A stretch of DNA of 64,000 bases, from contig CM073321.1 in NCBI GenBank assembly GCA_037043015.1, positions 22,937,001 to 23,001,000 on the forward strand, written 5' to 3'. The notes under the pieces are model-generated. The model made no database searches. It saw only the letters and a list, made by a program, of their open reading frames with translations, and was not told where the DNA came from. The stretch comes from Bryum argenteum (taxonomy: Eukaryota; Streptophyta; Bryopsida; Bryales; Bryaceae). The translations under genes and the position numbers were made by a program. Shown piece after piece: positions 10,907 through 23,671 of the stretch. The number at the start of each line of letters is the position of its first letter. Position 1 is the stretch's first letter.

Positions 10907-12223
10907 GTGAAAGGGAAAGGAAAGTCTAGGCAGGCCAAAGACACTGTTTACTCCATCACCACAGACACTTCAGACTCTGAAGATAATGACGAGGTAGCCT
11001 CTGTACAACAGTTAGTGCAACAAAAACGAAAGACTCAAAAGGGCAAGGAGACCATTGAACTGACCACCAGTTCTGACGAATTTCCGCTACGGAGAGTAAT
11101 CCAGGCCCGACATCAGGAGCAGCTGCCACAGCCAGCACAGGCCCAGCCATACCGGACTTATCAGGAGGTAGAGGAGGTACCAGCATTGTCGGTATATGAG
11201 GAGGTTCAAGGGGGGCAGAACAACCCAGCATTGGAGGAGCAGCTAGAACCCCAGCAGGAGACTCAGCAACCAGACCAGGACCAACAACACCAAACTCATG
11301 AACAGGTCGAAGTGGTACCAGACTTACCGGTATACGAGGAGGTTCAGGAGCAGCAGGTGAATCCAACCATGGCGGAACAGTTGCAACCATCCCAGGAGAG
11401 TGAGCATTTGGAGCAGGACCAAGTGCAACAGATGAGGAGCAGGAGTCCAGGAGATCACAGTGGCATAATGGAGGGACTAAACGACTTAGTCCACCACCTA
11501 CAAACTGCACTCAACGGTGCAGCAATGGTAAGACAACTTCAGGAGCAGGTGGATACCACAGAGGTCAACACCAACTTGGCCTTACAGCGGCGGGTAGAAG
11601 AAATGACTCCGCAGCTACAACACGGACAGCGGCAGTATGCTGCATTGGAAAGTACCTGGACAGAAACGATGCAGAGTTTGACAATTCTCCAGGAGAAATA
11701 CTACACAGCAGTACAGAGAGAAGATGCCAAACGACGATGCGTGGAGTTGGAGGATAGTGTGAGCGCCAGGCTCAAGGACTATGACAGACTAGCTCTGGAG
11801 AACCTGCAACTGCAACTGCAAGTACAATTGGCACAGGCCAAATCCATTCAAACATTTCAACAATTGACCCAGCATCTACTAACTACATCCAAGAACCAGG
11901 TCTTGAAGGAGATCAAGGCCTATTCTGAGGATCAAGAGAGGAGCAGCAGATACTTAATGAGGTTTGTGGAAAAATACCCTACTTTTGTTTACTGGTCAGA
12001 TGGAAAGCAGGAAGAGGAGGAGGACCAGTTACTACCACAATTCAGGCAGTCTGTCGAGGGGGCAGGAGCTTCTTGCAGTGCCCCGGGCACTACTTCAGAC
12101 ATTGGGACAGAGATATTGGGAGGTCCCGGCGAAGTAGTACCAGTGATGGAGAGCACACCTGCAACCACCATCGGTACTGTGCCAGTAGGGAGCGGACAAG
12201 CAGCAACACCAGGAGCAGTCTAA
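10907..12223 (+). other. Coiled-coil open region of the retroelement (fossil)
   Basis: An open region of about 438 codons ends some 180 bp before the purine tract and LTR. It is acidic, Gln/Glu-rich, with a duplicated EVVPDLPVYEEVQ/EVPALSVYEEVQ segment in its first half and a long coiled coil in its second half (about 11450-11950). No enzyme motif. It probably belongs to the same fossil element. Confidence 0.5.
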
Positions 12224-12417
12224 GGCAGTACTAGGAGTATATGACTGCTTAGTAGTATTCACTACATACTTGATAGGACAGTATTCCAAGTATGGGTTTT
12301 CATTTGTGTGAGGCATGTTTTTTTTACATTTTATTTTATTTGTTGTTTAAACCCGGTTATTACATTTAAACCCGTACAGGAACATCTGAGGGCAGATGTA
12401 AACCAAAAGGGGGATAA

Positions 12418-13137
12418 TGTTAACAGGGGATTTACTTAGCCAATACAAGAGTAAATCTGCTAGTAGCCAATTAAGACCACTAGACTTTAGAGTCCTGGGA
12501 TGAAATCCTGTCCTGGGATGAAATCTTGTGGATGGATGAAGGCGGCTAGGGTTGGAGATTAGGGTTTGGCGGCCAAGGTTTGGAGGAGGTTTGGGAGCTC
12601 TCTCTCTCTCTTTTGGGTACTGGAGCTAGGAGCGTGTGTGTGTGGGTGTTGCATAGTGGCAGGAACTACTGCTTAGGTCAGTTCATGGTACCTGGAAGGG
12701 CCAGGTAGCATTGCCAAGGCAGGAAATGTCTATACTACCATCATTTTTTTCAATGACATTATAAATGGATTTGTGTGTAAATGTGTTAAACTTAAGTGTG
12801 GAGATTTCCGTGTTAGTGTTAGTGTTGGGGACAGTGTTAGGAGCAGTATTATGAAGCAGTATTAGGAGCAGTATTGGGAAGCAGTATTGGGAAGCAGTAT
12901 TATGAAGCAGTGTTGGGAGCAGTAAGGTATGACAGTATATAGAATTTTTAGGGTTTCAGAGAGTTACAACATCATAGGTAAGGTATTTGGAGGGGTATGA
13001 AAAATACCACTTTCACAAACCCGGATTCTTCTTTAGATCGTTTCTGTGGAGTTGAGGTCAAGTTGGGCGTATTCTTGAGTGCCTTGTGACTTGAGCTGGT
13101 CTATGTGTCTGAGAGAGGGAAACTGTTGTGGTTAACA
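12418..13137 (+). repeat. 3' LTR of the retroelement
   Basis: It starts TGTTAACAGG directly after a purine-rich tract (ccaaaaggggga) and ends ...GGTTAACA, giving TG...CA with short inverted ends. Length 720 bp. Inside is an irregular tandem run of agcagtatt(g/a) units (about 12840-12920). Confidence 0.7.
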
Positions 13138-15160
13138 CTTTACGGTCTGGGAGGGTCTGGGAGTAGAGTGTGCGAGGCCGGATTCCAATCCGACCTCCAA
13201 CTGCTACGGACTTGGGTTCCTCAATAGTCTCAGAGGACGAATCAAGCGCAGTACGTGACCAGAATACGTGCAGACGTCCTCTAGCTGGATTCGGAGCTCT
13301 TGGAGTCTGTCATTGTAGTAAGATTGATAGAGTAACCAGGACGGCCTGTGTGACCTGCTAATTCGGACGGCCAGGACGGATTAGTTGTAAGGACGTAATG
13401 TTTGCCTAAGTCGGTGTGTGTGTGTGTATGAGAAGAGTCTAATTGTGGAAGTTTCCGCCACGGTAAACATAAGGGAAAGAGTCTTTGTGCATCCCCTCTT
13501 GCAAAGGGATACCCTTGCCATGCAAGGCTAAAACATAAGTTGGGACTAGAACGTTTGGTGGTTGAGTGTTTTAGCACTACTTTTTCTTGGTCACTTCACA
13601 GAATCCCCGGAACGATACACGAGACACTTGAACACGGGTATTACACTAATAAACGTGTAAGGGAAGATAAAGTGAATACATGGCATCCAACAATGGTGCA
13701 CTCCATGCACGATGTATTGCTTTGTGTGTTTCGCTAGGCACGTATGTCCATTGCTGAGCCCCATAGGCTTAGTGATCCTATTGAGAATACTATACCCACG
13801 TAAATACTTGAAAGAGTAGATGAGATTTCTCAAGCTTCAATAGTTTAATTCTTTATACTTATCAAAGACTCATTCGAGCCTTTTGGAGGGATACCATGTC
13901 TAGTATCTTCAAGGCATTAGTAACTAGCTAGAAAATAGCATAGTCATAGTGTCCATCCTCGAAAGGAGAGAGTAGTATTGTGCCAATTTTCCCTTATCCG
14001 GTGGGCATCGGGTCATAAGTTTTACGAACGGACACTTCATTCAGGCTGGCCCCTTACAAAGGGACCAAAATTTCTATCTATATATCAAATGCATCATCAA
14101 CAACAAGTAGAACTAACAGACATACATTTGAAAGAAGTGAGGAAAGAAGTTTTAACCTTCTGGCATTTTTATTCAATTGATGACTTTCTTGATTGTATTC
14201 ATCTTTTACGTTGAGAGTTCTTTTTCACAATTTTATTTTGGAGGGTAACTTAAAACATCCATGCAATCCCCTACATCTTCCAGCACTCTTCCATTGGTGC
14301 TCTCGTCTTCTAAAACGGTGAGAGCCAACGGACATGCATTGGAAGAAGATAAAGAGGAAGTTTACTTTTCTATGTAGTTGGCTTAATTCTACTTACTCGC
14401 AATATTGAGTTCTTGTCAAGCTCGTATGTAAGGAAAATAGGCAAGGCTATGCAACCTTTAAGGACTTGAAGCATTCTTCATGCATCTCCAACAACAATAT
14501 GAGCTAGTAAACACCCATGAAAACAAGGTAAGAAAATTAGTTATAAGCTTTTAGTATTCTACTTTATTAATATAGTGTTTAAATAGTATTAATCATTTTT
14601 TTTTTTGGTATTGTATTTTTTTAACTCTTTTATTTTGGTAGGAGAGTAGGCATATCAATAGATGGAACTGCCTAGAACTATCGGCACTCTTTCATTGATA
14701 AATCCATCTTCAACGAAAACTGAAACAAGTAAAAATGCTCTTATACAAGGTAAGAATAAATATTCTAAGCTTTTAGAAATTCTGATTTCCTAAGTGATTT
14801 TCATGATAACACTTAATATTTACTTTGGAAGTTATTTTTTATTGACATTATGTTTGGGAGGATAATAAACACACCTATGCAATTGCCATTACTCTACAAT
14901 TGATAAATGCATCTCCAAGAACAACAAGAATGTTTGAAAATAATATGGACTAGCTAAGGAATATTGTGTATACAACCATACAAATGATCTGAGCTCAACT
15001 CATCAAGAGTTAGCCTGAGCCAGTGATCAATACTGGAGAAATTAAAGCAAGGGTTATCTCATTCAAATCCAAGTCGAGGCAGAAGATTTCTCCAAAATAT
15101 ACCTCATTTTGAGAAGATTCTCACAAGGTCGTCAAGTCCAGTGCCCTTCCATTTCCCCCA
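13138..15160. other. Unassigned DNA
   Basis: No convincing gene. Short open frames (for example 13540-13737 and 13978-14214) have no domain or splice support. AT-rich segments at 14230-14950 share phrases such as 'ttgataaatgcatctccaa...', suggesting old diverged duplications. Confidence 0.4.
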
Positions 15161-15269
15161 TAAAATTATCCTACCTCCTCAATTTGAAGGATAAATGAGG
15201 AGACTCGTGGCATTGAGAATCTAATCCAAAGCCAATGCCATGGCTCAAGTTGAGGCACGAATGCATGGG

Positions 15270-15610
15270 GCAATGAAGGCATCACCAAGACTTCAAAATT
15301 AAAAACAATCAACTGCTGAGACCTCTGCCCATGGCTTGAGCTCAATAGCTGCTTGACCCTCTCTGATGCTTGTGGCATCGAAGGCATCCCCAAGACTTCA
15401 TAAAGAAAAAAAAAAATGAAAGTGAAAACGGCCCGAGGCCTCAGCCCAAGGCTTGAGCTCCAAAAGCTACTGGACCCTCCAGGGCCGGCGGCAACAAAGG
15501 CATCACCAAGACTTCAAAATAAAAAAAACAAAGTGAAACGGCCTGAGGCAACAAAGGCATCACCAAGACTTGAAAACGAAAAAAAAAAATGAAAGCGAAA
15601 ACGTCTAAGG
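15270..15610. repeat. Minisatellite, 'ggcatcaccaagacttcaaaa' units
   Basis: At least four imperfect copies of a unit with 'gcatc(a/c)ccaagacttcaaaa', an A-rich run and 'gaaacggcctgaggc', at about 15277, 15380, 15500 and 15555. Spacing varies from about 55 to 120 bp. No coding signal. Confidence 0.6.
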
Positions 15611-15639
15611 CATTACCCCAAAAGTCGAGCTCCTGGACA

Positions 15640-15980
15640 TGCCACTTGTTCCACTACAACCACTACCACAAAGACCAACATCACGAGGACAAAGAGCATG
15701 AACACCAACATCACAAGAACACAAGATTACGAGGAGGAATCAAGTGGGTGGGGAGTCCCGAAGGGAAGGCTCTCAGCACCGAGACAAGGGACCCTTGTCA
15801 CTCATGCCATCAGCACCACGATTATCAAGAGGATGAACACGAAGACCAACATCACAATAACACGAGATGACAATGATCAAGAGGAGGAACCACTTGGGTG
15901 GGGAGGCTCTCGGCACCAAGAGAAGGGACCCCCGCCACTCGTACTACCAGCACCACTAACACGAAGACCACGATAGCGAG
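15640..15980. repeat. CACCAACATCAC-rich simple repeat region
   Basis: Irregular repeats of 'cacgaagaccaacatcacaa' and 'ggagtcccgaagggaaggctctcagcaccgagac' in two rounds. Short frames through it are His-rich low-complexity artefacts. Confidence 0.5.
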
Positions 15981-16599
15981 GAACAAGAAGTTCTGAATCA
16001 GCAATCGTTGCGTAACTGACACAGAGGCTTTTAACATAAATCCAAATTGCAGCACTTTAAAAGTGTTTAACCATACACAAGGTGATTTAGTGATCCAATG
16101 TGTGAGTCACATTAGAGCGCTCAGTGAGCGTGAAGTTGGAAAGCAAAACATTAGAGTCCTCTACAACAACCGCTTAGTGAGTGGAGAGAGAGCTCTTATG
16201 GCCAACTGAGAAAAATAAGCTGCCAATCTAGAATGCCAGGGATTATTGAGAGACCTACTCACCTCAAAGCAGACTGAGCCAAGTGAGTCAGTGCAAGTCG
16301 ACCGCTCTTCTACCTCGAATCAGCAAAAACAGAACATCCTAAACACAAAGAACCCGACAACTTAGTTTTGTGAGAGACCTCGTACGTGAAAGTGGGAAAA
16401 AACAAATCTTACTCAAACAATATAACTCTTGGGCAAGGTTGTGAAATCCAGCTTGTTGAGGTGATCGGGGGGAGGGGGCTACGAGTTGTCTCGGACGGGC
16501 CGGCCTGCCTGCCCACCTTGATTGTAGGGGGTGTGTAATTTTTTGTAGGTAACAAACTTTGCTGTAAAAAGCCACGTAGGATGTGACGCGTAAGTCCAT

Positions 16600-17455
16600 C
16601 GTGGCCTCTGGGCGGGTGAAATTGTGGCAGGGCGAGTCAACTTTTGTCAAGACGGGTGAACTTTTGAAAGGGCGGGTGACATAGAGGCGGGGCGGGTGAC
16701 ATGGGGCGGGGCGGGAGAAGCGGAGGAAGGGCGGGTGAGTGGGGTGCGGGGCGGGTGAGGGGGGAGTAGGGCGGGTTACCGGGGGAGGCGGATTACCGGG
16801 AGGGCGCGGTAACTTAGGGGTGGGTACCAATTTTAAATTTTTTTCTTCTCTGATGAGTAGGGCCGGTGCAAAGAGGGTGGGTCGGGTGCAAAATGGGGTA
16901 GGGCGGGTGAGGGGGGAGGGAGGGGCAAGTAAGGGGGGAGGGGGGGGCGAGTGAGGGGGGAGGGAGGTGGGTGACTCGGGGGGGGCGGATACCAATTTAT
17001 TTTATTTTTTCTTTTTTTTTTAAGCGATCAATATAAGGGTGGGTTCCAGGTTCGCAAGGTGGGTATCCTAGCGGTGGGCAGGTGCAGAGGGGCGGGTGTC
17101 TTGGGGGTAGGTAGGGGAGGAGAGGAGTGCACAAACTCTCCCTTCTCTTCTTTTTTCTTCTTCGTAAACTTGGACTTTCATTAAAATAGCAAGGGCCCTC
17201 GGATTAGCATGTGCAAATCCAAACATTCTCCGACGATATTTGGGAAGCCAAAATCCCGGAATTCATGGAAGAATGTTTGGATTTGCTCACTCCAAAAATA
17301 CCCTTGCCTTGTTCGAAGAAGGAGAAGGGTGGGGGAGATGACAAAAGCTTTGGCAAACCTTTTGCCAAGGCTCTTGGGAGGGTAAGGGCGGGTGCCATAG
17401 TGAATGGCAGATTTCCAAGGGCGGGGTGGGTGCCATTCGAGCAGGGCGGGTGAAT
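16600..17455 (+). repeat. G-rich GGGCGGGTGA repeat tract
   Basis: Strong strand asymmetry: dozens of short units GGGCGGGTGA(C/A) or GGGGCGGG, with long G runs near 16900-16985. A less G-rich stretch (17120-17300) interrupts it. On the plus strand this is a candidate for many G-quadruplexes. No coding support: the open frame on the opposite strand (16339-16995) is Pro-rich low complexity. Confidence 0.75.
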
Positions 17456-17559
17456 GGTTTTCTATTTATTTATTTTTTTATTTTTTTTTATTTTATTTTT
17501 TTTTTTTTTTAGTTTTATTCTCTTCTTTTTCTTGGAACGTTTTCAACTTCCAAACCCCA

Positions 17560-17735
17560 CACTTTTTCAATATTGAGCTACCACATCCCAATTCCCCCTC
17601 TTATTCAAAATTTGAGCTACCACATACCAATTCCCCTTCTTATTCAAAATTTGAGCTACCACATCCTAATTCCCCCTCTTATTCAAAATTTGAGCTACTA
17701 CACGGCAAACCTCCCTCCCCCTTTTATTCAAATTT
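17560..17735 (+). repeat. 39-bp tandem repeat, about four copies
   Basis: Units of 39 bp reading gagctaccacatcccaattc then ccctcttattcaaaattt, with the last copy diverged. As a frame it would give ELPHPNSPSYSKF repeats, but there is no gene context. Confidence 0.8.
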
Positions 17736-17759
17736 GGAATACAAAATTTTAGAAATGTA

Positions 17760-18350
17760 GCTTAATAATGATTTAAAAAGACTTCCATCCTCCCCATGCT
17801 TGTAAAACACTTCACCCTTTCATTGTAATGTAGCCCAATATTTAAACTCATTTCATGGATTATATTATGTTTTTTGTATAACTTTGAAACCATAAGGAGA
17901 ATATAAATGTATCTCACGTTGAGAAATTTGCAGAAGAACTGAAAATTATAAGAATCGTTTTGAATTAAGTTAACATTAATTTAAATAGTACAAACATAGC
18001 CACGTAAATGTTATATATTTATTTTAGTATTTGTTGTCAAAATTTATATCTCATACTAGTACCAAGGTGATGGCAAGCGTATAGCAAACCAATATATACC
18101 AAAATACCATAAACATTAAATATTTGAAAGAGCTTGTTCATAATGGAGAATGCATTGTTATCATATATGTATAAAACAAAAACATTCTTTGGTATTTCAT
18201 CCAAATATCTGAGTTGTTTTAAATACACAAGTATCTAATTTGTCTTAAATACATGTATATCTTAAAGATAGAAGAGAGAAATTGCAAAAAATTAAAAAAA
18301 AAATTATAACTATTTTATTTATTTTGGTTTCACAAATACTTTCTGTCCAA
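17760..18350. other. AT-rich unassigned DNA
   Basis: Nothing recognisable: AT-rich with no open frame of note. Confidence 0.5.
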
Positions 18351-19250
18351 TGTCAAAACCCACCTCAACATCTACTTCCATGAAAAACATCTCATGCTCT
18401 AAACCTCACAACTAAGAGCTACCATTACTAAATTTCATGCCATAAACTCATGCCTTCTTCAATGGGTTTGCAATGTGAATCATACAAACTAGACTTGATT
18501 TGAGACCCAACCCAAGTGATTTCGTCCAAATCGGATATTCTATGAAGAAGTTATGGCCCTTCAAAGTCACAGTCCCTGACCACATTCGTCAACGAAATTA
18601 TCACCCACTTGGTCACTTTCATTCATGAATTGCCATGTAACCTCATTGATAGAATTATCTCATGATTTCCTCTCACAAAACACAACATCATAATCGATGT
18701 TAGTTTTCAAATTTGGTGCCCTATATCAAAACCCACCTCAACATCTACTTCCATGAAAAACATCCCATGCTCTAAACTTCACAAGTACGAGCTGCCATCA
18801 CTAAATTTCATGCCATAAACTCATGCCTTCTTCAATGGGTTTGCAATGTGAATCATACAAACTAGACTCGATTTGAGACCCAACCCAAGTGATTTCGTCC
18901 AAATCGGATATTCTATGAAGAAGTTATGGCCCTTCAAAGTCACAGTCTCTGACCACATTCGTCAACGAAATTGTCACCCACTTGGTCACTTTCATTCATG
19001 AATGCCATGTAACCTCATTGATAGAATTATCTCATGATTTCCTCTCACAAAACACAACATCATAATCGAGGTGAGGTTTCAAATTTGGTGCCCAATGTTA
19101 AAACCCACCTCAACATCTACTTCCATGAAAAACATCCCATGCTCTAAACAACACAACTAAGAGCTGCCATCAAAAACTCATGCCTTATTCAATGGGTTTG
19201 CAATGTGAACCATACAAGCTAGACTTCATTTGAGATCCAAAACAGGTGAA
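18350..19250. repeat. Tandem repeat of about 370 bp, three copies
   Basis: Units begin 'caatgtcaaaacccacctcaac' at about 18350, 18720 and 19095; the third is shortened. The first two are nearly identical and each holds one TTCGTCAACGAA palindrome (18585 and 18958). They merge into array B downstream. Confidence 0.85.
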
Positions 19251-22200
19251 GGCATTTGCCTCTTTCGCTGACGAAACTGCTACTTGTGAGGTCAAATTCA
19301 AACTTATTTGATAAGTCCTTCATTCTGAAGTTTGATTTGTCCGGTATGGACTCTGTCTCATTCCTTGACAAAACTACTCAAACCAAGATATGATATTGGG
19401 AAAACCACGTTGACCATCATCAATACAGTGTTCAATTGGAACAAGCCAGACAATTTTCTTCCCAATATGGAGTGTGTTGCTGCCTCTTTCGTTGAGGACA
19501 CATCTCAATGGGAGCTCAGCTTGAACAACTCTCGTTGTTCTTGTGATGTTGTGCTCTGAATGTTCTAAGGAGGGCTTTGGCCATCTTTGTTTTCATGTTG
19601 ATATTGAGTCACTAACTGAGTACAATCACTATGAAATATGGTGAAGGCAGATGTCTCGAGCTGTTTCCTTGACGAAGCTGATATTTACCGAGCTTTGACT
19701 TGCACTTTCAAATTTGGTTATTTGTTACATTTAGGAATGTAAAATGGAGCCTGATGGATCAGATCAAAATTGAGTGATGGCATTTGGCTTTTTCGTTGAC
19801 GAAACTGCCATTTTTGAGCTCTCATTCGAACTAATCCAAAAATTCCATGTTGATGTAATGTGATTTGTCCTGTATGGTCTCTACCTCTTTTGTTGACAAT
19901 CTGCTCGCTGCAAGCTCTGAGATTGAAGTGGACAAGTTGACCATCGATAGTACTGAGGTCTATTGGGACAAGCTAAAGAACTTTTGGAAAAACTTGGAAC
20001 ATGGTGATGCCTCTTTCGTTGACGAAAGAGCTCATTCTATGCTCGGTTTTGCTCTGCGCTCGTTGATCTTGTGTATTTGTGATCAGATTGATCTTTGGAG
20101 GACTTCGTTTATTGAGATCCTGCAACCTTGACATTTTGGCTTGAGATTTGAAATTTCCATTATAAACCTATATGGAATTATGCCTTCAGGATCATGGTCA
20201 AAGTCTGAGAGGTCTATACCTGTTTTGTTGACGAAACTCGCCTTTCCTGAGCTCTAAATAGCACTTGTCACGGATATGAAAAGAACCCTTCGGGATTATA
20301 GTGGAATCGGTGTGGTCTCTTGTCAGTTTCGTTGACAAAATTGCCCTTTTCCAAGCCATGACCTGCGTTACAATTGTGTGACGATGTTGAGATTCTAAAA
20401 GGTCTGCGGGCTCTTTCGTTGACGAAACTGCCGTTCTTGAGGTCCTATTTGGGGGTACAGGATAACCATTCCATTGCAGGGCTCTCTGTGCTCTACGAAG
20501 GGCTCTAAGTGATGGTTCGTGTTGTGTGCTGCTGGGGAGTTGTCTGAGTCTTAAACTGATTCTGGACTTTGCAAAATACAATCTAAAATGAGTAATTCCT
20601 TATCTGAGGAAGAACTCAGACTGATGAGGGTCAAATTGGTGAAGCCTTAAGACACATTCGTTGACGAAATTGCATTCCAGACAGCAAAAAATGGACCTGT
20701 CTTACGTGCTTTAGAATTTTTGTCACTAAATTTGGTTTTATAGTTGTTTATGTGAAGTCTTCAGCCACATTTGCTGACGAATGTGCTCACCCATCCCCTC
20801 TAACTTGACTGGTACACAATCAACAATACTTTTATCTATTCTATGTGCTCAATGAAGGGGTTTGGATGTCTTCGTGGCGTGTGATTCTTGGGTCCGTGAT
20901 GAAGTCCAGAAGTTATTTTGCACTTCGAATGTTTTTCATTCAATTTAGTTTTTTTGTCTTTGGAGACTTTAGAATGAAGCTTGATAGTTCAGGTTGAAGT
21001 TTGGTGATGGCTAACCGACACATTCGTTAACGAATGTGTCATACAACAGCTTGAACTCTAGACTGTTAAAATTTGGCAATTATCTGCCTTATCATGAATG
21101 ATGATTTGTGGATCATATTAGCTTAATTTTTATTGTAATTTGAATTGTTTTAGAGGCTGCCTGCAGTTGTTGAAAATCTTTTTATATCTCATGGAATATA
21201 TAAGTTTGTTCTGGGACGAATCGGTATGGTCATCTGCCTCTTTCGCTGATGAAATTGCCACTTGCCTTGCTATGTTTTGAGCTGTCCCTGTTGACCTTCT
21301 AATTTCTATGCTTTGTTTGCTTTCTTGATGGCTCCGGATGGCTTCATATTTGGTTTGTTGATTGGAATTCTAATTGAGTCTACATTGATGCCATCTAGTT
21401 AAGAATTCTTGTCAATCTCGAGCTTTTGTCATGGAGTATAATTTTTGACTAGTGAGAAATCTCTCTAGGCTTTTTTGGTGAAATTCCGTGTGGTCGGCTG
21501 CCACATTCGTTGACGAAACTGCTCTTTTTGAGCTCTTATTTGAACCAGTTAGGCTGAGCTTCCCATTGCTATGCACTGTAAGTTTCTCAGAGTGCATCGG
21601 CAAGGTTTTAATTGTATTTTCTTTTGTCACTATGAGAGTCAGAAATTATCTTTCATTTTGAGTTAAATGAGATATAAATTCATGTCATTTTCAAGTTGTG
21701 GCAATTATAAAATCAAGCCAGAGTTATTAATGGAATTTGCTTTGGTTTGATGCCTCTTTCGTTGACGAAACTGCTCTTTTGTAGCCCTGACTTAGATTGT
21801 GCAGGTTGGCAATTCCATTGCTATGCTTTGATTGCTTACTAGCCAACAAGTTTGAGGGGTCAGTATTGTTTGTTACTAGGGTCTCACACTAGTTCCAAAA
21901 TTGATCTTTCATTTAGCAACTTTGTCACTAAAGTGATTTCTATTATTTTTTTTTCAAGTTTCGCAATTAAGTCTGATAGGGAAGTCTGAAATTTTGCTTA
22001 GGACTTTGACACATTTGTTGACGAAAGTGCTACCCCAAAACTTCGAAATTGAATTGTTTACATTTTGCATTCGAACATAAATTTGTTTATTGATGATATG
22101 GGGATCTTAACAATTGATTGGTTATTTGATATCAAAGATGTTATATAGAAATCCAAGTGTTGTTGTAAATCTAGACGTTTAGTCATGAAAAAATACTTTT

Positions 22201-22721
22201 CAAGTTTGGACGAATAAGGAATCAATCCAGAGAGTTCTTATAAATATTTGGTGTGGTTTGCTGCCTCTTTTGTTGACATTCATGTGCCCTACCTTGACTG
22301 CCCTGCCTTGATAGGTTCTCCATTCAATTTATATGCTTCGCATGCTTTACTGAGGGCTTCGGCCAATTACGTTGTGTGTTCCTTGGGGCGCAATCTATGT
22401 TGTTAATTAACTAAGGTATTTTTTAATCCAAGAATTCAGAATGATTCTTCATAGTCCAGGGTGAATATCCATGAATTCTTTGGACACATTTGTTGACAAA
22501 AATGCTACACCTCGAGCTCTATAAACTCAAGATATCAATGTTGTACTCCAACTGCCTAATTTGAGCCTTTGGCCACCATGCTACTGTTTGATTTATTCGG
22601 TTCCTTACTATGGAGAGGCATTGGTGTTTAAAATATCAATATAGGGATTGGGTTCTTGGGAAATTTGTTATGGGAAAAAGAAGCATTATAGTTATAAGTG
22701 ACAGCCTCTTTCGTTGACGAA
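18585..22721. repeat. Array B: TTCGTTGACGAA palindromes in a diverged satellite
   Basis: About 19 copies of TTCGT-TG-ACGAA or close variants, starting near 18585, 18958, 19264, 19488, 19792, 20015, 20223, 20338, 20415, 20657, 20770, 21023, 21242, 21506, 21759, 22014, 22269, 22489 and 22710. Spacing is commonly 205-265 bp. Flanks fall into two forms, GCCTCTTTCG... and GACACATTCG..., followed by AA(A/C)TGC. The copy at 21017-21040 is a perfect 24-nt palindrome (arm GACACATTCGTT). DNA between copies is strongly diverged while the box is kept. The array stops about 0.4 kb before the exons leading into gene 2. Confidence 0.88.
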
Positions 22722-23129
22722 ACTGCTCTATTGTCTCCAATACAGGGAAGTCATCTTTTTTTTAAAATTCGTAGTTGGGCTCATATACTGACTCACATTT
22801 GGGCTTTTGCAACTTACCTCGAAACATCAACTGAAATATCCCCCAGACTATGACTTAACCTAAAAAGGCAATTGAGTATATAACGGCTGTAGATGAATTC
22901 AACCATTTGGCTTTCTTAACTTAATTATTTTTTTCTAAAAATCTATGATTGAACTAATTTAGAGTCTACACTATTTGCAATTGCATTGTATTGAGAGACT
23001 TAAAGGTATTTGAGAACTACTTTATTCTTCTCCATTTGTTTACATAATTAGATTGGCCAGTATATTATTTCTTCTCTAATCTCATTGAAAATATCTTTCT
23101 AACGCCCACTATTTTTGTTGTGTTTGCTG

Positions 23130-23460
23130 ATGTAGGAATCCATTGATTTCGAGCCACGTAACTCCTATTTGGAGTGAGTAGAGTCTGACAGCAATATCGA
23201 TTTATCTAGCATGCGAGCTAGAGTCTTAGACGTAGTGGGTAAACGCACTTTGGTTTGGATACTTCCAGCTGCTACTTCAGATACTAACACCGATTCTATC
23301 CAATCAACTTCGACGACGCCAGTGATCGTTGTTGAAGATGCACGAGCTACTTACATGCAAGGTTGGAGGGCACGCTCTAAGCAATTGCGCTTAAAAGCTC
23401 AAGCTTGAGCCAGACTTGCCCCACGTTGTTCTAAGAGGATTGCGGCAAAGTCTAGCTAGA
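23130..23460 (+). pseudogene. Exon-like segment, decayed
   Basis: After an acceptor-like ...tgatgtag, a frame reads ESIDFEPRNSYLE, then SDSNIDLSSMRARVLDVVGKR and onward to a basic end (RSKQLRLKAQA, then RCSKRIAAKSS). Two in-frame TGA codons, near 23170 and 23406, would each be CGA (Arg) before a C-to-T change. This is either the end of an old gene or a decayed 5' exon of gene 2. No domain recognised. Confidence 0.35.
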
Positions 23461-23671
23461 ATGAAATTCAGAACTTGGTGACGTTGTTTGGATATTGTTC
23501 TTTACAAGATCTCATGAGATAGTTCATGTGATTAACTTTTATATTCATCAAACAACTCTATTTCTTTATAATTGATCATTGTTGATTACTGAATTTCATT
23601 GGTACTCTAAAGCGGATGCCACTTTTGAATGCCCCAATGTGACATTGTCATCTGAAAGTGCTCCAAGCAAG

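Larger units (their letters stand above)
8571..13137 (+). mobile_element. 3' part of a Ty3/gypsy-type LTR retroelement (fossil)
   Basis: Only the 3' portion is present. It starts inside the integrase C-terminal (GPY/F-like) domain: FQLGDYVLWYPKG near 8695-8735, then KFKSRWYGPNRI. A Gln/Gly-rich repetitive tail follows, then two further open regions, a purine-rich tract at about 12404-12414 and one LTR at 12418-13137. No 5' LTR, Gag, protease or RT is visible. It is 5'-truncated and broken, with perhaps a handful of breaks. Without the partner LTR its age cannot be judged. Confidence 0.75.

Noticed and set aside
10907-12223. Envelope-like gene in the retroelement
   Set aside because: There is no signal peptide or membrane segment; it is a coiled-coil, Gln/Glu-rich region.
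16339-16995. Pro-rich 218-codon frame on the minus strand
   Set aside because: It is a translation of the G-rich repeat; no start context, introns or domain.
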